A stretch of DNA of 64,000 bases from Sphingomonas sp. UBA978 (lineage in GTDB: Bacteria > Pseudomonadota > Alphaproteobacteria > Sphingomonadales > Sphingomonadaceae). The notes under the pieces were generated by a model, which saw only the letters and a program-made list of their open reading frames with translations, was not told where the DNA came from and ran no database searches. Of this stretch, positions 43,117-51,623 are shown in pieces (the stretch's first letter is position 1; each line of letters begins with the position of its first letter). The DNA lies in assembly GCF_002292295.1 (NCBI RefSeq), contig NZ_DBBS01000021.1, forward strand, positions 1-64,000, given 5' to 3'. A program made the position numbers and the translations under genes.

Positions 43117-43796
43117 GCCAGCACCGTCACCGGAAACGGCGTCCATCGGCCGATGCGCACGCCGGCGTGACGAAGGGCGTCGCCCGCCCAGGCGTTGCAG
43201 GTGCGGATCGCGTCATAATGGCCGCGTGCCGCGTAGAAAGCGTCGTTGGCGCCATAGCCGCGGTGGCTTTCGCGCGACGGCGACAGGCTGGCGCGGATAT
43301 AGGCGGCGAGGCGGCGATATTCCTCGGGGCGCAGCAGCACGCTGCGCACGGCGCCGTCCGGGTGCGGCGCCGGGACATGCTCGACATGCAGCAGCGTCGC
43401 GTCGCTGCCGCCCGCGGCGGCAAGCAATGTGCGCAGCTTGAGGTCGGCCCAGGTCGCCGTATCCAGGAAGAAGGCGCGTTCGCCCCAGCCGATCGCCAGA
43501 TGGTCATAGGCGGCGTAACGCGGATCGGCGAGGTCCGCTCCCGGCGCCAGCCCGCGCCAATCGACCCCGCCCGCGACCTTCGGCACGACGATGCCGACGT
43601 GGATGCCGTTCGATTCGACGTAGATGCGCACGCCCTGCGTCGGTGGCCGCCATCCCGCATTCGCCGGCAGCGCGCCGCCGACGAGGCCCGCGACGCCATA
43701 ACCGCCGATCAGCACCGCCAGCACCAGCGCACACAGGCCGAGCCAGCGGAGCGGGCGGCGCAGTTGGCGTACGGCAGGGGCGTCACTTGGTATCAT
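43107..43796 (-). CDS. TIGR02117/DUF2459 family protein
   Basis: A 229-residue protein with one N-terminal membrane segment (about 17-40, LGLCALVLAVLIGGYGVAGL). An exported domain with family-type motifs follows: VESNGIHVGIVVPK, GWGERAFFLDT, and the C-terminal ARGHYDAIRTCNAWAGDALR with conserved Cys and Asn. This is the urease-region family TIGR02117, whose fold and Cys/His pattern suggest a peptidase-like role, but no function is established. It overlaps the hydrolase gene and is divergent from phhA. Confidence 0.8.
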   Translation of the reverse strand: MIPSDAPAVRQLRRPLRWLGLCALVLAVLIGGYGVAGLVGGALPANAGWRPPTQGVRIYVESNGIHVGIVVPKVAGGVDWRGLAPGADLADPRYAAYDHLAIGWGERAFFLDTATWADLKLRTLLAAAGGSDATLLHVEHVPAPHPDGAVRSVLLRPEEYRRLAAYIRASLSPSRESHRGYGANDAFYAARGHYDAIRTCNAWAGDALRHAGVRIGRWTPFPVTVLAWF

Positions 43797-43816
43797 TCGA
43801 AACCTTATGCTAGGCC
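43787..43816 (+). promoter_or_regulatory. Candidate phhA promoter
   Basis: TTGGTA (43787-43792) is 18 bases from TAGGCC (43811-43816), or 17 from CTAGGC. It lies in the 26-base gap between the divergent DUF2459 gene and phhA. The expected transcription start falls at or near ATG 43823, so phhA mRNA may be leaderless. Confidence 0.45.
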
Positions 43817-43822
43817 ATGACC

Positions 43823-44695
43823 ATGGCAGATGAATCGCACGCTCTTGATACGCTCCCCGCCGGTGCCACGCCCGACTGGACGATCGACCAGGACTGGCAG
43901 CATTACAGCGCGGAGGATCACGCGACCTGGGATACCCTGTTCGCGCGCCAATCCCAACTGCTTCCCGGTCGCGCCTCGGAGGCCTATCTGCGCGGGCTCG
44001 ATGTGCTCAAGCTGTCCAAGCCCGGCATTCCCGATTTCGCCGAATTGTCCGAACGGCTGATGAAGCTGACCGGATGGCAGGTGGTAGCGGTGCCGGGACT
44101 GGTGCCGGACGACGTCTTCTTCGACCATATGGCCAACCGGCGCTTCGTCGCGGGCAATTTCATCCGGCGGCCCGACCAGCTCGACTATCTGCAGGAACCC
44201 GACGTCTTCCACGACGTGTTCGGCCATGTGCCGATGCTCGCCGATCCGGTGTTCGCCGATTACCTCGAGGCCTATGGCCGCGGCGGGCAGCGGGCGCTGG
44301 GGCTGGATGCGCTGAAATATCTCGGGCGGCTCTACTGGTATACGGTGGAGTTCGGGCTGATCCGCGAGGGCGACGACCTGCGCATCTATGGCTCGGGCAT
44401 CGTGTCGAGCTTTGCCGAAAGCCGTTTCGCGCTGGACGATCCGAGCCCGAACCGGATCGGCTTCGATATCGCGCGGGTGATGCGGACAGAGTACCGGATC
44501 GACGATTTCCAGCAGAATTACTTCGTCATCCCGAGCTTCGACGAACTGCTGCGGGTGACGGTGGAGACGGACTTCGCGCCGCTGTACGAACAGCTGAAGG
44601 CGCAGGAGGACATTCCGGTCGCGGCGATCGTCGCGGGCGACGCGGTGCTGACGCAGGGCACGCAGGCCTATGCACGTCGCAAGGCGCTAGGCTGA
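43823..44695 (+). CDS. phhA: Phenylalanine 4-monooxygenase
   Basis: PhhA hydroxylates phenylalanine to tyrosine using pterin and non-haem iron. The 290-residue product has the iron-ligand region PDVFHDVFGHVPML (two His) and the Glu in YWYTVEFGLI, plus GSGIVSSFAESRFAL. ATG 43823 matches the candidate leaderless start; ATG 43817 is two codons earlier. Neither pterin-4a-carbinolamine dehydratase nor tyrosine-degradation genes are nearby, unlike in pseudomonads. Confidence 0.95.
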   Translation: MADESHALDTLPAGATPDWTIDQDWQHYSAEDHATWDTLFARQSQLLPGRASEAYLRGLDVLKLSKPGIPDFAELSERLMKLTGWQVVAVPGLVPDDVFFDHMANRRFVAGNFIRRPDQLDYLQEPDVFHDVFGHVPMLADPVFADYLEAYGRGGQRALGLDALKYLGRLYWYTVEFGLIREGDDLRIYGSGIVSSFAESRFALDDPSPNRIGFDIARVMRTEYRIDDFQQNYFVIPSFDELLRVTVETDFAPLYEQLKAQEDIPVAAIVAGDAVLTQGTQAYARRKALG

Positions 44696-44704
44696 CGGAT
44701 CAGG

Positions 44705-45649
44705 TCACAGGTCCAGGGCCCAGCCGTCGCGGCCCTTGGGATCGAAAGGGGCGGTAGGGACGTAGCGCGTCGCGCCGGCGGTGAGGCGCAGGACGGTCCA
44801 GTCGCCACGGCGGTCGATCGCGTCGAGCGTGCAGCCGCAGGCGGCATAGGCCGCGACCACCGTCTTGCGCTGCGTTTCGAGCAGGCCGGCGAGGACGATC
44901 GTCGCGCCGCCATCGGCGATCGCGGCGAGTTCGGGCGCCATCGACACCAGCGGGCCGGCGAGGATGTTGGCGATGACGAGGTCGAAGGGCGCCTGTGCGT
45001 CGATATCGGGATGGCGCGCGCCGTCGGCGACGAACAGTTCGACCCCCGCCACGGCGTTCAGCACCGCATTCTCGCGCGTCACGTCGACCGCGACCGGGTC
45101 GATGTCGGTGGCGATCACCCTTGCGTCGGGCCACAGGTCGACCGCGGCGAAGGCGAGCAGGCCGGTGCCGGTGCCGACGTCGATGACGCTGGCGAAACGC
45201 TTGCCCGCCGCCTCCAGCGCGTCGAGCATCGCGAGGCAGCCGCTGGTCGTGCCGTGATGGCCGGTGCCGAAGGCCTGCCCCGCCTCGATCAGGAAGGAGC
45301 GGCCGCCCGCGGGCACGTCGACGGCATGCGCACCCGTGTGGACGACGAAGCGGCCCTCGCGGATCGGCTCGAGCCCCAACTGGCTCATCGTGATCCAGTC
45401 CTCGTCCGCAAGGCGCACGACCAGCGGATCGGTTGCCGACGCGCTCGGCACCAGCGCGTGCAGCTGCGCGAGCAGCGCGCCATCGGGCTCATACTCCATA
45501 TAGGCGTCGAGCCGCCAGCGTTCGACGTCGTCCTCGACCTCCTCGGTGGTCATCAGCACGGCGTCGATCGCGAGGTCGGACGCGCTGTCGATCGCTTCCG
45601 CCTCGGCACGGGTGCAGGGCAGGGTGACCTTCCACGAGTCAGCGGACAT
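44705..45649 (-). CDS. prmA: Ribosomal protein L11 methyltransferase
   Basis: PrmA trimethylates L11 with S-adenosylmethionine. The 314-residue protein shows the SAM-binding motif I VIDVGTGTGLLAFAAVDL, IATDIDPVAVDVTRENA, and the PrmA motif LVIANILAGPLVSMAPEL, preceded by GQAFGTGHHGTTSGCL. Its ATG overlaps the upstream SDR gene by 11 bases. It converges on phhA with a nine-base gap and no visible terminator. Confidence 0.93.
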   Translation of the reverse strand: MSADSWKVTLPCTRAEAEAIDSASDLAIDAVLMTTEEVEDDVERWRLDAYMEYEPDGALLAQLHALVPSASATDPLVVRLADEDWITMSQLGLEPIREGRFVVHTGAHAVDVPAGGRSFLIEAGQAFGTGHHGTTSGCLAMLDALEAAGKRFASVIDVGTGTGLLAFAAVDLWPDARVIATDIDPVAVDVTRENAVLNAVAGVELFVADGARHPDIDAQAPFDLVIANILAGPLVSMAPELAAIADGGATIVLAGLLETQRKTVVAAYAACGCTLDAIDRRGDWTVLRLTAGATRYVPTAPFDPKGRDGWALDL

Positions 45650-46334
45650 AGCTGGCTCCGTTGACGTCGAGCACCGCGCCGGTCATCGATGCCGGCGCGT
45701 CCAGCGCGCAGAAGCGCGCGACCGCGGCGACTTCTTCGGGGTCGGCGACCTTGCCGAGCGGGATGTCGGCAAGCAGTTTGTCGCCGCCGCGGCTGGCGAG
45801 ATAGTCGTCGGCCATGCCGGTCATGGTGAAGCCGGGGCAGATCGCGAAGGCGAGGATGCCTTCGCCGGCATAGCCGCGGGCGATCGTCTTGGTCATCGCG
45901 ACCATGCCTGCCTTGGCGGCGGCATAATGCCAGTGCGCGGGGCTGTCGCCGCGATAGGCGGCGCGGCTGGCGATGTTGACGATGCGGCCGCCGGTGCCGC
46001 GTGCCTGCCAGTGGCGTACCGCGAGGCGGCAGAGTTCGGCGGAGGCGGTCAGGTCGATCCGCAGCGTCCGCTCCCAGTCGGCGACCCAGTCGTCGTGCGG
46101 CCGGTCGAGCGGATTGGCTTCGAAGACGCCGGCGTTGTTGACGAGCACGTCGATCGTGCCGCCGGCGCGGTCCAGCGCGGCGTCCCACAGGGCGCGGGGC
46201 GCGGCGGGATCGGCGAAGTCGGCGGCGATACCGCTCTGCGTACCGTGGCCGATGACCGAAGCGCCCGCCGCGGTGAGCGTGTCGAAGATGGCCGCGCCGA
46301 TGCCGCGGCTCGATCCGGTGAGGAGAATGGACAT
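45639..46334 (-). CDS. Short-chain dehydrogenase/reductase, FabG-like
   Basis: A 231-residue NAD(P)-dependent oxidoreductase with the cofactor motif LLTGSSRGIGAAIFD, NNAGVFE, and the catalytic pair in HYAAAKAGMVAMTK (Tyr-x3-Lys). The C-terminal LADIPLGKVADPEEVAAVA followed by ASMTGAVLDVNGASYV resembles 3-oxoacyl-ACP reductases. It starts at ATG 46334 close behind a candidate promoter and overlaps prmA. The substrate is uncertain. Confidence 0.88.
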   Translation of the reverse strand: MSILLTGSSRGIGAAIFDTLTAAGASVIGHGTQSGIAADFADPAAPRALWDAALDRAGGTIDVLVNNAGVFEANPLDRPHDDWVADWERTLRIDLTASAELCRLAVRHWQARGTGGRIVNIASRAAYRGDSPAHWHYAAAKAGMVAMTKTIARGYAGEGILAFAICPGFTMTGMADDYLASRGGDKLLADIPLGKVADPEEVAAVARFCALDAPASMTGAVLDVNGASYVR

Positions 46335-46341
46335 GGCCGCG

Positions 46342-46369
46342 GCATTAAGCGGGTAGGGACGGCGCGCAA
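46342..46369 (-). promoter_or_regulatory. Candidate promoter of the SDR-prmA pair
   Basis: On the minus strand TTGCGC (46369-46364) and TAATGC (46347-46342) are 16 bases apart. The -10 box ends seven bases before ATG 46334, giving a leaderless or near-leaderless mRNA. No Shine-Dalgarno sequence is present. Confidence 0.4.
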
Positions 46370-46391
46370 CCCCCATCCGTCGCGCCGGGGG

Positions 46392-47756
46392 TCAGCCGAC
46401 GCTGGCGGAGAAGCTGTCGGCCGAGGCGCGGAGCTGGCCCAGACGGTCGCCGACCTCGCCGAAGCCGGCGCCGAGGCTGTCGATCTCCCCCGCCACCGCC
46501 TGCGTGTCCGCGCGGATCGCGTCGATCGTCTGCGACATGGAATCCGCCGCCAGCGCGGTTTCGTCGACGGCGGCGGTGATCGCGGTGACGGTGTGCGCCT
46601 GCGCCTCCATTGCGAAGCGGATGCGGTCGGCCGACCCCTGCACCTCGGCCACGGTCGCCTTGATGCTGGCGTTGGTCGCGACGGTGGTGCGGGTCGCATG
46701 CTGGATCGCGGCGATCTTGGCGGCGATGTCGTCGGTGGCGCGCGCGGTCTGGTTGGCGAGGCTTTTCACCTCCTGCGCGACCACCGCGAAACCGCGACCG
46801 GCATCGCCCGCACGGGCGGCTTCGATCGTTGCGTTGAGGGCGAGCAAGTTGGTTTGTCCGGCGATGGCGCGGATCAGGCCGAGGATCGATTCGATCGAAT
46901 GGGCGTGATCGCTCAGCAATTCGCTCGCCCGCACCGCGTCCTGCGCATGTTCGCTGGCGCGGGTCGCAATGGTGGCGGCCGAATCGACCTCGCTGCGCGC
47001 ATCCTCGATCGCGCGGATCAGGCCGGCCGCGGTCTGCGCCGCCTCGCGCATCGCCAACGCGGATTGTTCGGCGGCGGCGGCGACCTGGCTCGCCTTGCCG
47101 AGCACGTCGCGGGTCGAGGCGGAGGCGGCGTTCGCCTGCACGCGGATGCGCGCGCCGAGCGTCGCCGCACCCTCGATCGAGGTCGCGATGCTCTCGCGGA
47201 ACGCCGCCGACCGGGTCTGGCGCTCCTCGCGCGCCGCCTCCGCCTGCATGGTCGCGAGATGGCCGGTCATCAGATCCGATTCGACCAGGGCGGTGCGCTG
47301 CACGCCGTCGAACAGGCGCAGCAGGCGCTGCGTGTCGCCCGCGCAATGCGGTTCGAGCGTCGCCATGGTGAAGCTGTGCGACTGCGCCAACGCCGCCTGC
47401 AGACATTGCAGCGGCACGCCCGATTGCGCCGCCTGCTCGGCGTGGCGGATCGCGACGTCGACCCATGCCTCGTCGAACGGGGCATTGTATTTGAGGAAGG
47501 CGTAATGCGCACTGTCCTGCACGCGCCGCTCCAGCCGATCGGCGGTGAAGATGTGGCGGATGCCCCGGGTGGCGGGCAACGAGAGATAATGCTGCCAGAA
47601 GCGGCTGGCGATCCGGTGATAATCATCCGCGTCGAGCAGCGTGCAGATGTCGCGGCAGGCATCGGCGATCAGCCCGTCGCGGTCATATTCGCCGAGATGT
47701 TCGACGATCGTGCGTCTTGCCGGCGTCACCGCCCCCAACGGCAATGCTTTGGCCAT
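46392..47756 (-). CDS. Soluble methyl-accepting chemotaxis protein (tandem copy 1)
   Basis: A 454-residue chemoreceptor without membrane segments. Residues 1 to about 170 form an all-helical sensor domain resembling globin-coupled/protoglobin sensors in arrangement (WVDVAIRHAEQAAQSGVPLQ). The rest is a coiled-coil signalling domain with the conserved tip TNLLALNATIEAARAGDAGR and GFAVVAQEVKSLANQTARA. The canonical proximal His position (four before the Gly) is Ala, so haem binding is doubtful. No C-terminal CheR-docking pentapeptide is seen. Its paralogue lies 19 bases upstream. Confidence 0.88.
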   Translation of the reverse strand: MAKALPLGAVTPARRTIVEHLGEYDRDGLIADACRDICTLLDADDYHRIASRFWQHYLSLPATRGIRHIFTADRLERRVQDSAHYAFLKYNAPFDEAWVDVAIRHAEQAAQSGVPLQCLQAALAQSHSFTMATLEPHCAGDTQRLLRLFDGVQRTALVESDLMTGHLATMQAEAAREERQTRSAAFRESIATSIEGAATLGARIRVQANAASASTRDVLGKASQVAAAAEQSALAMREAAQTAAGLIRAIEDARSEVDSAATIATRASEHAQDAVRASELLSDHAHSIESILGLIRAIAGQTNLLALNATIEAARAGDAGRGFAVVAQEVKSLANQTARATDDIAAKIAAIQHATRTTVATNASIKATVAEVQGSADRIRFAMEAQAHTVTAITAAVDETALAADSMSQTIDAIRADTQAVAGEIDSLGAGFGEVGDRLGQLRASADSFSASVG

Positions 47757-47775
47757 GCGTTCGTCCTTCCCGTCC

Positions 47776-49176
47776 TCACGCCGCGACCTTGGCGACGAAC
47801 TCGCCGGCGCTGGTCTTGAGGGTGTTCAAGCGCCCGTCGAGCCGGTCGAACCCGCGGCCGACATTGTCGATCTCGGCGGCGACCGTCTCGGTATCCTCGC
47901 GGATCGCGGCGATCGTGCTCGACATCGAATCGGCGGCGAGCGCGGTTTCGTCGACGGCGGCGGTGATCGCGGTTACCGTCTGCGCCTGCGCCTCCATCGC
48001 ATAGCGGATGCGGTCGGCGCTCTCCTGCACCTCGGTCACCGTCGCCTTGATGCTGGCGTTGGTCTCGACCGTCGAGCGCGTCGCCGACTGGATCGAGGCG
48101 ATCTTGGCGGCGATATCGTCGGTGGCGCGCGCGGTCTGGTTGGCGAGGCTCTTCACCTCCTGCGCCACGACCGCGAAGCCGCGACCGGCATCGCCCGCGC
48201 GGGCGGCCTCGATCGTCGCGTTGAGCGCGAGCAGATTGGTCTGCCCGGCGATGTCGCGGATCAGGCCCAGAATCGACTCGATCGACTTGGCGTGGTCGCT
48301 CAGCGCCTCGGACATGCCGACGGCGTTGGTCGCCTGTACGGAGGCGCGGCTGGCGATTTCGGCCGCGGCCTCGACCTCGGTGCGCGCATCCTCGATCGCG
48401 CGGATCAGGCCGGCGGCGGTCTGCGCCGCCTCGCGCATTGCGACGGCGGATTGTTCGGCGGCGGCGGCGACCTCGCTCGCCTTACCCAGCATGCCGCGCG
48501 CCGAGCCGGAGCTGCGCTCCGCCTGTTCGCGCAGCGTATGGCCTTCGTCGGTGGCGGTTTCGACCGCGGTGGCGATGCCCTCGCGGAATTCGGCGGACAG
48601 CCGTTCGCGGGCGATCCGGGCGTTGTAATCGGCGAAACCGGCGAACAGTTCGACGGTCAGCTCGGTTTCCATGCCGAACAGGCGCATCAGCGCGTCGACC
48701 AGCCCGGCCTGGCGCGGATCGTCGGCCGGCACCCGCCCCATCAGCGCCTTCAGCGCGGCGCGGTCGCTGGCGCAGGACATCGCCAGTACCTCCATCGTCG
48801 ACACGCCGGCGGCATAGGCCGCGGCGACAGACCGTTCGAGCGATTCGACCCAGGCGCGGCCGTCGAGGTGGCAGCAGCGGTTGCGCAGATAGGCGACGCC
48901 CGCGGCGATCCGGCGCTCGGTTTCCAGCGGCGTCCATTCGGCCGCGCCGGGATTGGAGACGCGCCAGTGCGACCAATAGGCCTCGACGATTTCCGGCGCG
49001 GCGGGCTCGATGATCGCCCACAATTCGGCGGCGCGCCCGAGCAGCGTGTTTTCGCCACCGTCGAACGCCGTGATGCGACTTTTCAGGTCGACGGTGGCCG
49101 CGATGCTGGTCGGCGGGGGCAGAACGATATCGGGCAAGTGCGTCTCCGGCGATCGACAGGCATGGCCAACGGGCAT
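47776..49176 (-). CDS. Soluble methyl-accepting chemotaxis protein (tandem copy 2)
   Basis: A 466-residue receptor whose C-terminal half is almost identical to copy 1, including IESILGLIRDIAGQTNLLAL and the same AAVDETALAADSMS stretch. The helical sensor part differs strongly (AWVESLERSVAAAYAAGVST). No membrane segments are present. The pair looks like a tandem duplication whose sensors diverged. No che genes are nearby, so both must work with arrays encoded elsewhere. The start at 49176 is the first ATG; a later one is possible. Confidence 0.86.
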   Translation of the reverse strand: MPVGHACRSPETHLPDIVLPPPTSIAATVDLKSRITAFDGGENTLLGRAAELWAIIEPAAPEIVEAYWSHWRVSNPGAAEWTPLETERRIAAGVAYLRNRCCHLDGRAWVESLERSVAAAYAAGVSTMEVLAMSCASDRAALKALMGRVPADDPRQAGLVDALMRLFGMETELTVELFAGFADYNARIARERLSAEFREGIATAVETATDEGHTLREQAERSSGSARGMLGKASEVAAAAEQSAVAMREAAQTAAGLIRAIEDARTEVEAAAEIASRASVQATNAVGMSEALSDHAKSIESILGLIRDIAGQTNLLALNATIEAARAGDAGRGFAVVAQEVKSLANQTARATDDIAAKIASIQSATRSTVETNASIKATVTEVQESADRIRYAMEAQAQTVTAITAAVDETALAADSMSSTIAAIREDTETVAAEIDNVGRGFDRLDGRLNTLKTSAGEFVAKVAA

Positions 49177-49604
49177 GGGCTCGTGCCTGTTGGTACGCCT
49201 CGCTGGTTAACGCGAAGTTAGAGCCGGCGCCTGCAACCGATTGAGTCGCGGCGGGACGGGCAAACCGGCCGGATGCAAGGATGCCGTGAGGTTACAGGGG
49301 GTTGCGGCGGCGAATCGCGCACGGGGCGCTGTGGCGCGGAGCGCGGCGCGCGCCATGGCGGCCGGTCGGCCGCGGGACGGCGGCGATGGCGCGATGCGGC
49401 GGATACGAAAGCCGGGCCCCGCCCGAATGGTCATCGAGTGGCGGAGCCCGGTCGGGGCAGTATCAGGGTCCGCTCAGACCGTGGTTCGTTTTGTCAATTC
49501 CAGAAGACGGCGAACAGGCCGTTGCAAGGTCCGCCGGCGTTTACGAGTACAGGGTGACGCTTTGTGCGCCTCCGGTGACGCGCCGATGCAACTGCACAGA
49601 GGAT
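49177..49604. other. Gene-free region between receptor pair and tRNA-Arg(TCT)
   Basis: I find no convincing gene in these 428 bases. Open frames here lack recognisable protein features or ribosome-binding sites. The part nearest 49177 must contain the promoter of the receptor operon, but no clear -35/-10 pair was found. Confidence 0.5.
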
Positions 49605-49681
49605 TGGCGCGCCCGGCAGGATTCGAACCTGCAACTCCAAGCTTAGAAGGCTCGTGCTCTATCCAGTTGAACTACGGGCGC
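49605..49681 (-). tRNA. tRNA-Arg (anticodon TCT)
   Basis: The minus strand folds as a cloverleaf: acceptor GCGCCCG with CGGGCGC, anticodon stem CGAGC/GCTTG (one wobble) around CTTCTAA, anticodon TCT for AGA, and T-arm AGGTTCGAATCCT. CCA is encoded. A TTCCAG-17-TAACCG promoter-like pair lies just upstream on the minus strand in the 57-base gap shared with yhhQ. Confidence 0.94.
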
Positions 49682-49704
49682 GCGGGGGGACCGGTTAGCG
49701 CGGT

Positions 49705-49732
49705 TTGCGCCGGACTGGAACCGCCATATAGT
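49705..49732 (+). promoter_or_regulatory. Candidate yhhQ promoter
   Basis: TTGCGC (49705-49710) and TATAGT (49727-49732) are 16 bases apart. The -10 box ends six bases before ATG 49739, so the first transcribed base is expected at the start codon. Confidence 0.5.
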
Positions 49733-49738
49733 CCCGTC

Positions 49739-50482
49739 ATGAGCAAAATGGGGAACGGGCGCGCGGTGGATGCCGGCGCGATCGGGGGCGGGGCGTTCCG
49801 CTATTACGATTTCGTGATGGCGGCGTTCGTCGCGATCCTGCTGCTGTCGAACGTGATCGGGGCGGGCAAGGTCGCGCAGATCGTGCTGCCGGGTATCGGG
49901 CCGTGGCCGTTCGGCGCGGGCATCCTGTTCTTTCCGATCAGCTATGTGATCGGCGACGTGCTGACCGAGGTCTATGGCTATGCCCGCGCCCGCCGGGTGA
50001 TCTGGGCGGGGACCGCAGCGGTGGTGTTCATGGCGTTCATGAGCTGGGTCGTCGTCGCGCTGCCGCCGGCGCCGAGCTGGGGCAATCAGGCGGCCTATGC
50101 GACGATCTTCGGCCAAGTGCCGCGGATCGTGCTGGCGAGCGTCTGCGCCTTCTGGGCTGGCGAGTTCGTCAATTCCTATGTCATGGCGCGGATGAAGGTG
50201 CGCACCGCGGGGCGGCATTTGTGGATGCGGACGATCGGGTCGACCGTGCTGGGCGAGGGCGTCGACAGCCTGATCTTCTATCCGCTCGCGTTCCTCGGCG
50301 CGGAAGGCTTCACGCCGCGGCTGGTCGTCACCGTGATGCTGACGCAATGGGCGCTGAAGGTGACGTGGGAGGTGCTGCTGACGCCGGTGACCTATGTCGT
50401 TGTCGGCGCGCTGAAGCGGGCCGAAGGGGTCGACGTGTTCGACCACGGCACCGATTTCACGCCGTTCGCGACGCGGGTGTGA
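49739..50482 (+). CDS. yhhQ: Queuosine precursor transporter, YhhQ/VUT family
   Basis: The family imports queuosine precursors such as preQ0/preQ1 for tRNA modification. The 247-residue protein has six or so hydrophobic segments and family motifs: NVIGAGKVAQI, FPISYVIGDVLTEVYGYARA, AGEFVNSYVMARMK and the Gly/Asp-containing STVLGEGVDSLIFYPLAFLG. The frame is open from 49241, but ATG 49739 gives the family N-terminus and sits six bases behind a -10 box. No Shine-Dalgarno sequence is seen. No que genes are adjacent. Confidence 0.9.
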   Translation: MSKMGNGRAVDAGAIGGGAFRYYDFVMAAFVAILLLSNVIGAGKVAQIVLPGIGPWPFGAGILFFPISYVIGDVLTEVYGYARARRVIWAGTAAVVFMAFMSWVVVALPPAPSWGNQAAYATIFGQVPRIVLASVCAFWAGEFVNSYVMARMKVRTAGRHLWMRTIGSTVLGEGVDSLIFYPLAFLGAEGFTPRLVVTVMLTQWALKVTWEVLLTPVTYVVVGALKRAEGVDVFDHGTDFTPFATRV

Positions 50483-50500
50483 GCGCGGTCGACCCGCCCG

Positions 50501-50546
50501 ACATGGACACCTGAGCGGAAACCGAAACCTTCCACCGTTTCCGTAC
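50501..50546. repeat. Inverted repeat in the convergent spacer yhhQ/purQ
   Basis: CGGAAAC (50516-50522) pairs with GTTTCCG (50537-50543), preceded by ACATGGACA at 50501. The parts (ACATGGACA, GGAAAC, CCTTC, CGTTTC, GTA) occur in the same order at 32833-32885, also after a plus-strand gene in a convergent spacer. No gene is seen in the surrounding 50483-50721. Confidence 0.45.
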
Positions 50547-50721
50547 GTGCGATGACGGTCGACGATGAACAGAGCCGTGCATTCGTGCAGCGGCTAGCAT
50601 CGCCGCTGGCGTGTAGGACAGCGGGGGCGGTTTGACGAGCGCGTGCAGCGGGTTGGCTATACCCCGCACCCATCCCATGCTGCGCGATGGCTTCCGTGTC
50701 CCGCCGGGGCAGGGAGGGGTG

Positions 50722-51390
50722 TTACGCTCCGATCGTCTCCAGCACGCCTTCGAACAGGCGGCGGCCGTCGGTGCCGCCATGCGCGGTTTCGATCTTGCGT
50801 TCGGGGTGGGGCATCATGCCGAGCACGTTGCCGGTCGCGTTGAGGATACCGGCGATGTCGCGGGCGGAGCCGTTGACCGGTTCGCCATAGCGGAAGGCGA
50901 CGCGGCCGTCGCCCTCGAGCCGGTCGAGCGTGTCGGCATCGGCGAAGTAATTGCCGTCGTGGTGCGCGACGGGGACGCGGATCGTCTCGCCGGCATCGTA
51001 GCGGCTGGTGAAGGTCGATTGCGCATTGTCGATCCGGAGCGCGACGTCGCGGCAGACGAAGTTCAGCCCGGCGTTGCGCATCAGCGCGCCGGGCAGCAGC
51101 CCGGCCTCGGTCAGCACCTGGAAACCGTTGCAGACCCCGAGCACGGGCAGGCCGCGGCCGGCCTGCTCCACGACCGCCTGCATGATCGGCGAGCGCGCGG
51201 CGATCGCGCCCGAGCGCAGGTAATCGCCGTAGGAGAAGCCGCCGGGGACGGCGACGAGGCCGATGCCGTCGGGTAGCGCGGTGTCGCCGTGCCAGACCAT
51301 TGCCGGCGCGACGCCGGTCACCGCCTCCAGCGCGACGGCGAGGTCGCGGTCGCAATTGGAACCCGGAAAGACGATGACCGCGGTTTTCAT
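50722..51390 (-). CDS. purQ: Phosphoribosylformylglycinamidine synthase, glutaminase subunit
   Basis: PurQ supplies ammonia to PurL in step 4 of purine synthesis. The 222-residue class I amidotransferase has the nucleophile Cys in VLGVCNGFQVL, the His/Glu pair in GMMPHPERKIE, and GGFSYGDYLRSGAIAA. It follows purS by one base. The large subunit gene purL is not in the window. Confidence 0.95.
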   Translation of the reverse strand: MKTAVIVFPGSNCDRDLAVALEAVTGVAPAMVWHGDTALPDGIGLVAVPGGFSYGDYLRSGAIAARSPIMQAVVEQAGRGLPVLGVCNGFQVLTEAGLLPGALMRNAGLNFVCRDVALRIDNAQSTFTSRYDAGETIRVPVAHHDGNYFADADTLDRLEGDGRVAFRYGEPVNGSARDIAGILNATGNVLGMMPHPERKIETAHGGTDGRRLFEGVLETIGA

Positions 51391-51391
51391 C

Positions 51392-51622
51392 TCAGATCCG
51401 CTCCACGCGATAGTTTTCGATCACCGTGTTGGCGAGCAGCTGGCGGCACATGCCGTCGATCGCCTCGTCGGTGGTGGCGTCGGCGACCTCCAGCTCGAAC
51501 ACCTTGCCGGCGCGGACGTCGTCGACGCCCGCGAAGCCGAGGCTGCCGAGTGCGTGATGGATGGCGCGGCCCTGCGGGTCGAGCACGCCGGGCTTCAACG
51601 TCACGAAGATACGCAGCTTCAT
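51392..51622 (-). CDS. purS: Phosphoribosylformylglycinamidine synthase, PurS subunit
   Basis: PurS is the small structural subunit that joins PurQ to the small-type PurL. The 76-residue product starts MKLRIFVTLKPGVLDPQG and includes RAIHHALGSLGFAGVDDVRA, the PurS signature. It lies one base from both purC and purQ. Confidence 0.93.
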   Translation of the reverse strand: MKLRIFVTLKPGVLDPQGRAIHHALGSLGFAGVDDVRAGKVFELEVADATTDEAIDGMCRQLLANTVIENYRVERI

Positions 51623-51623
51623 C

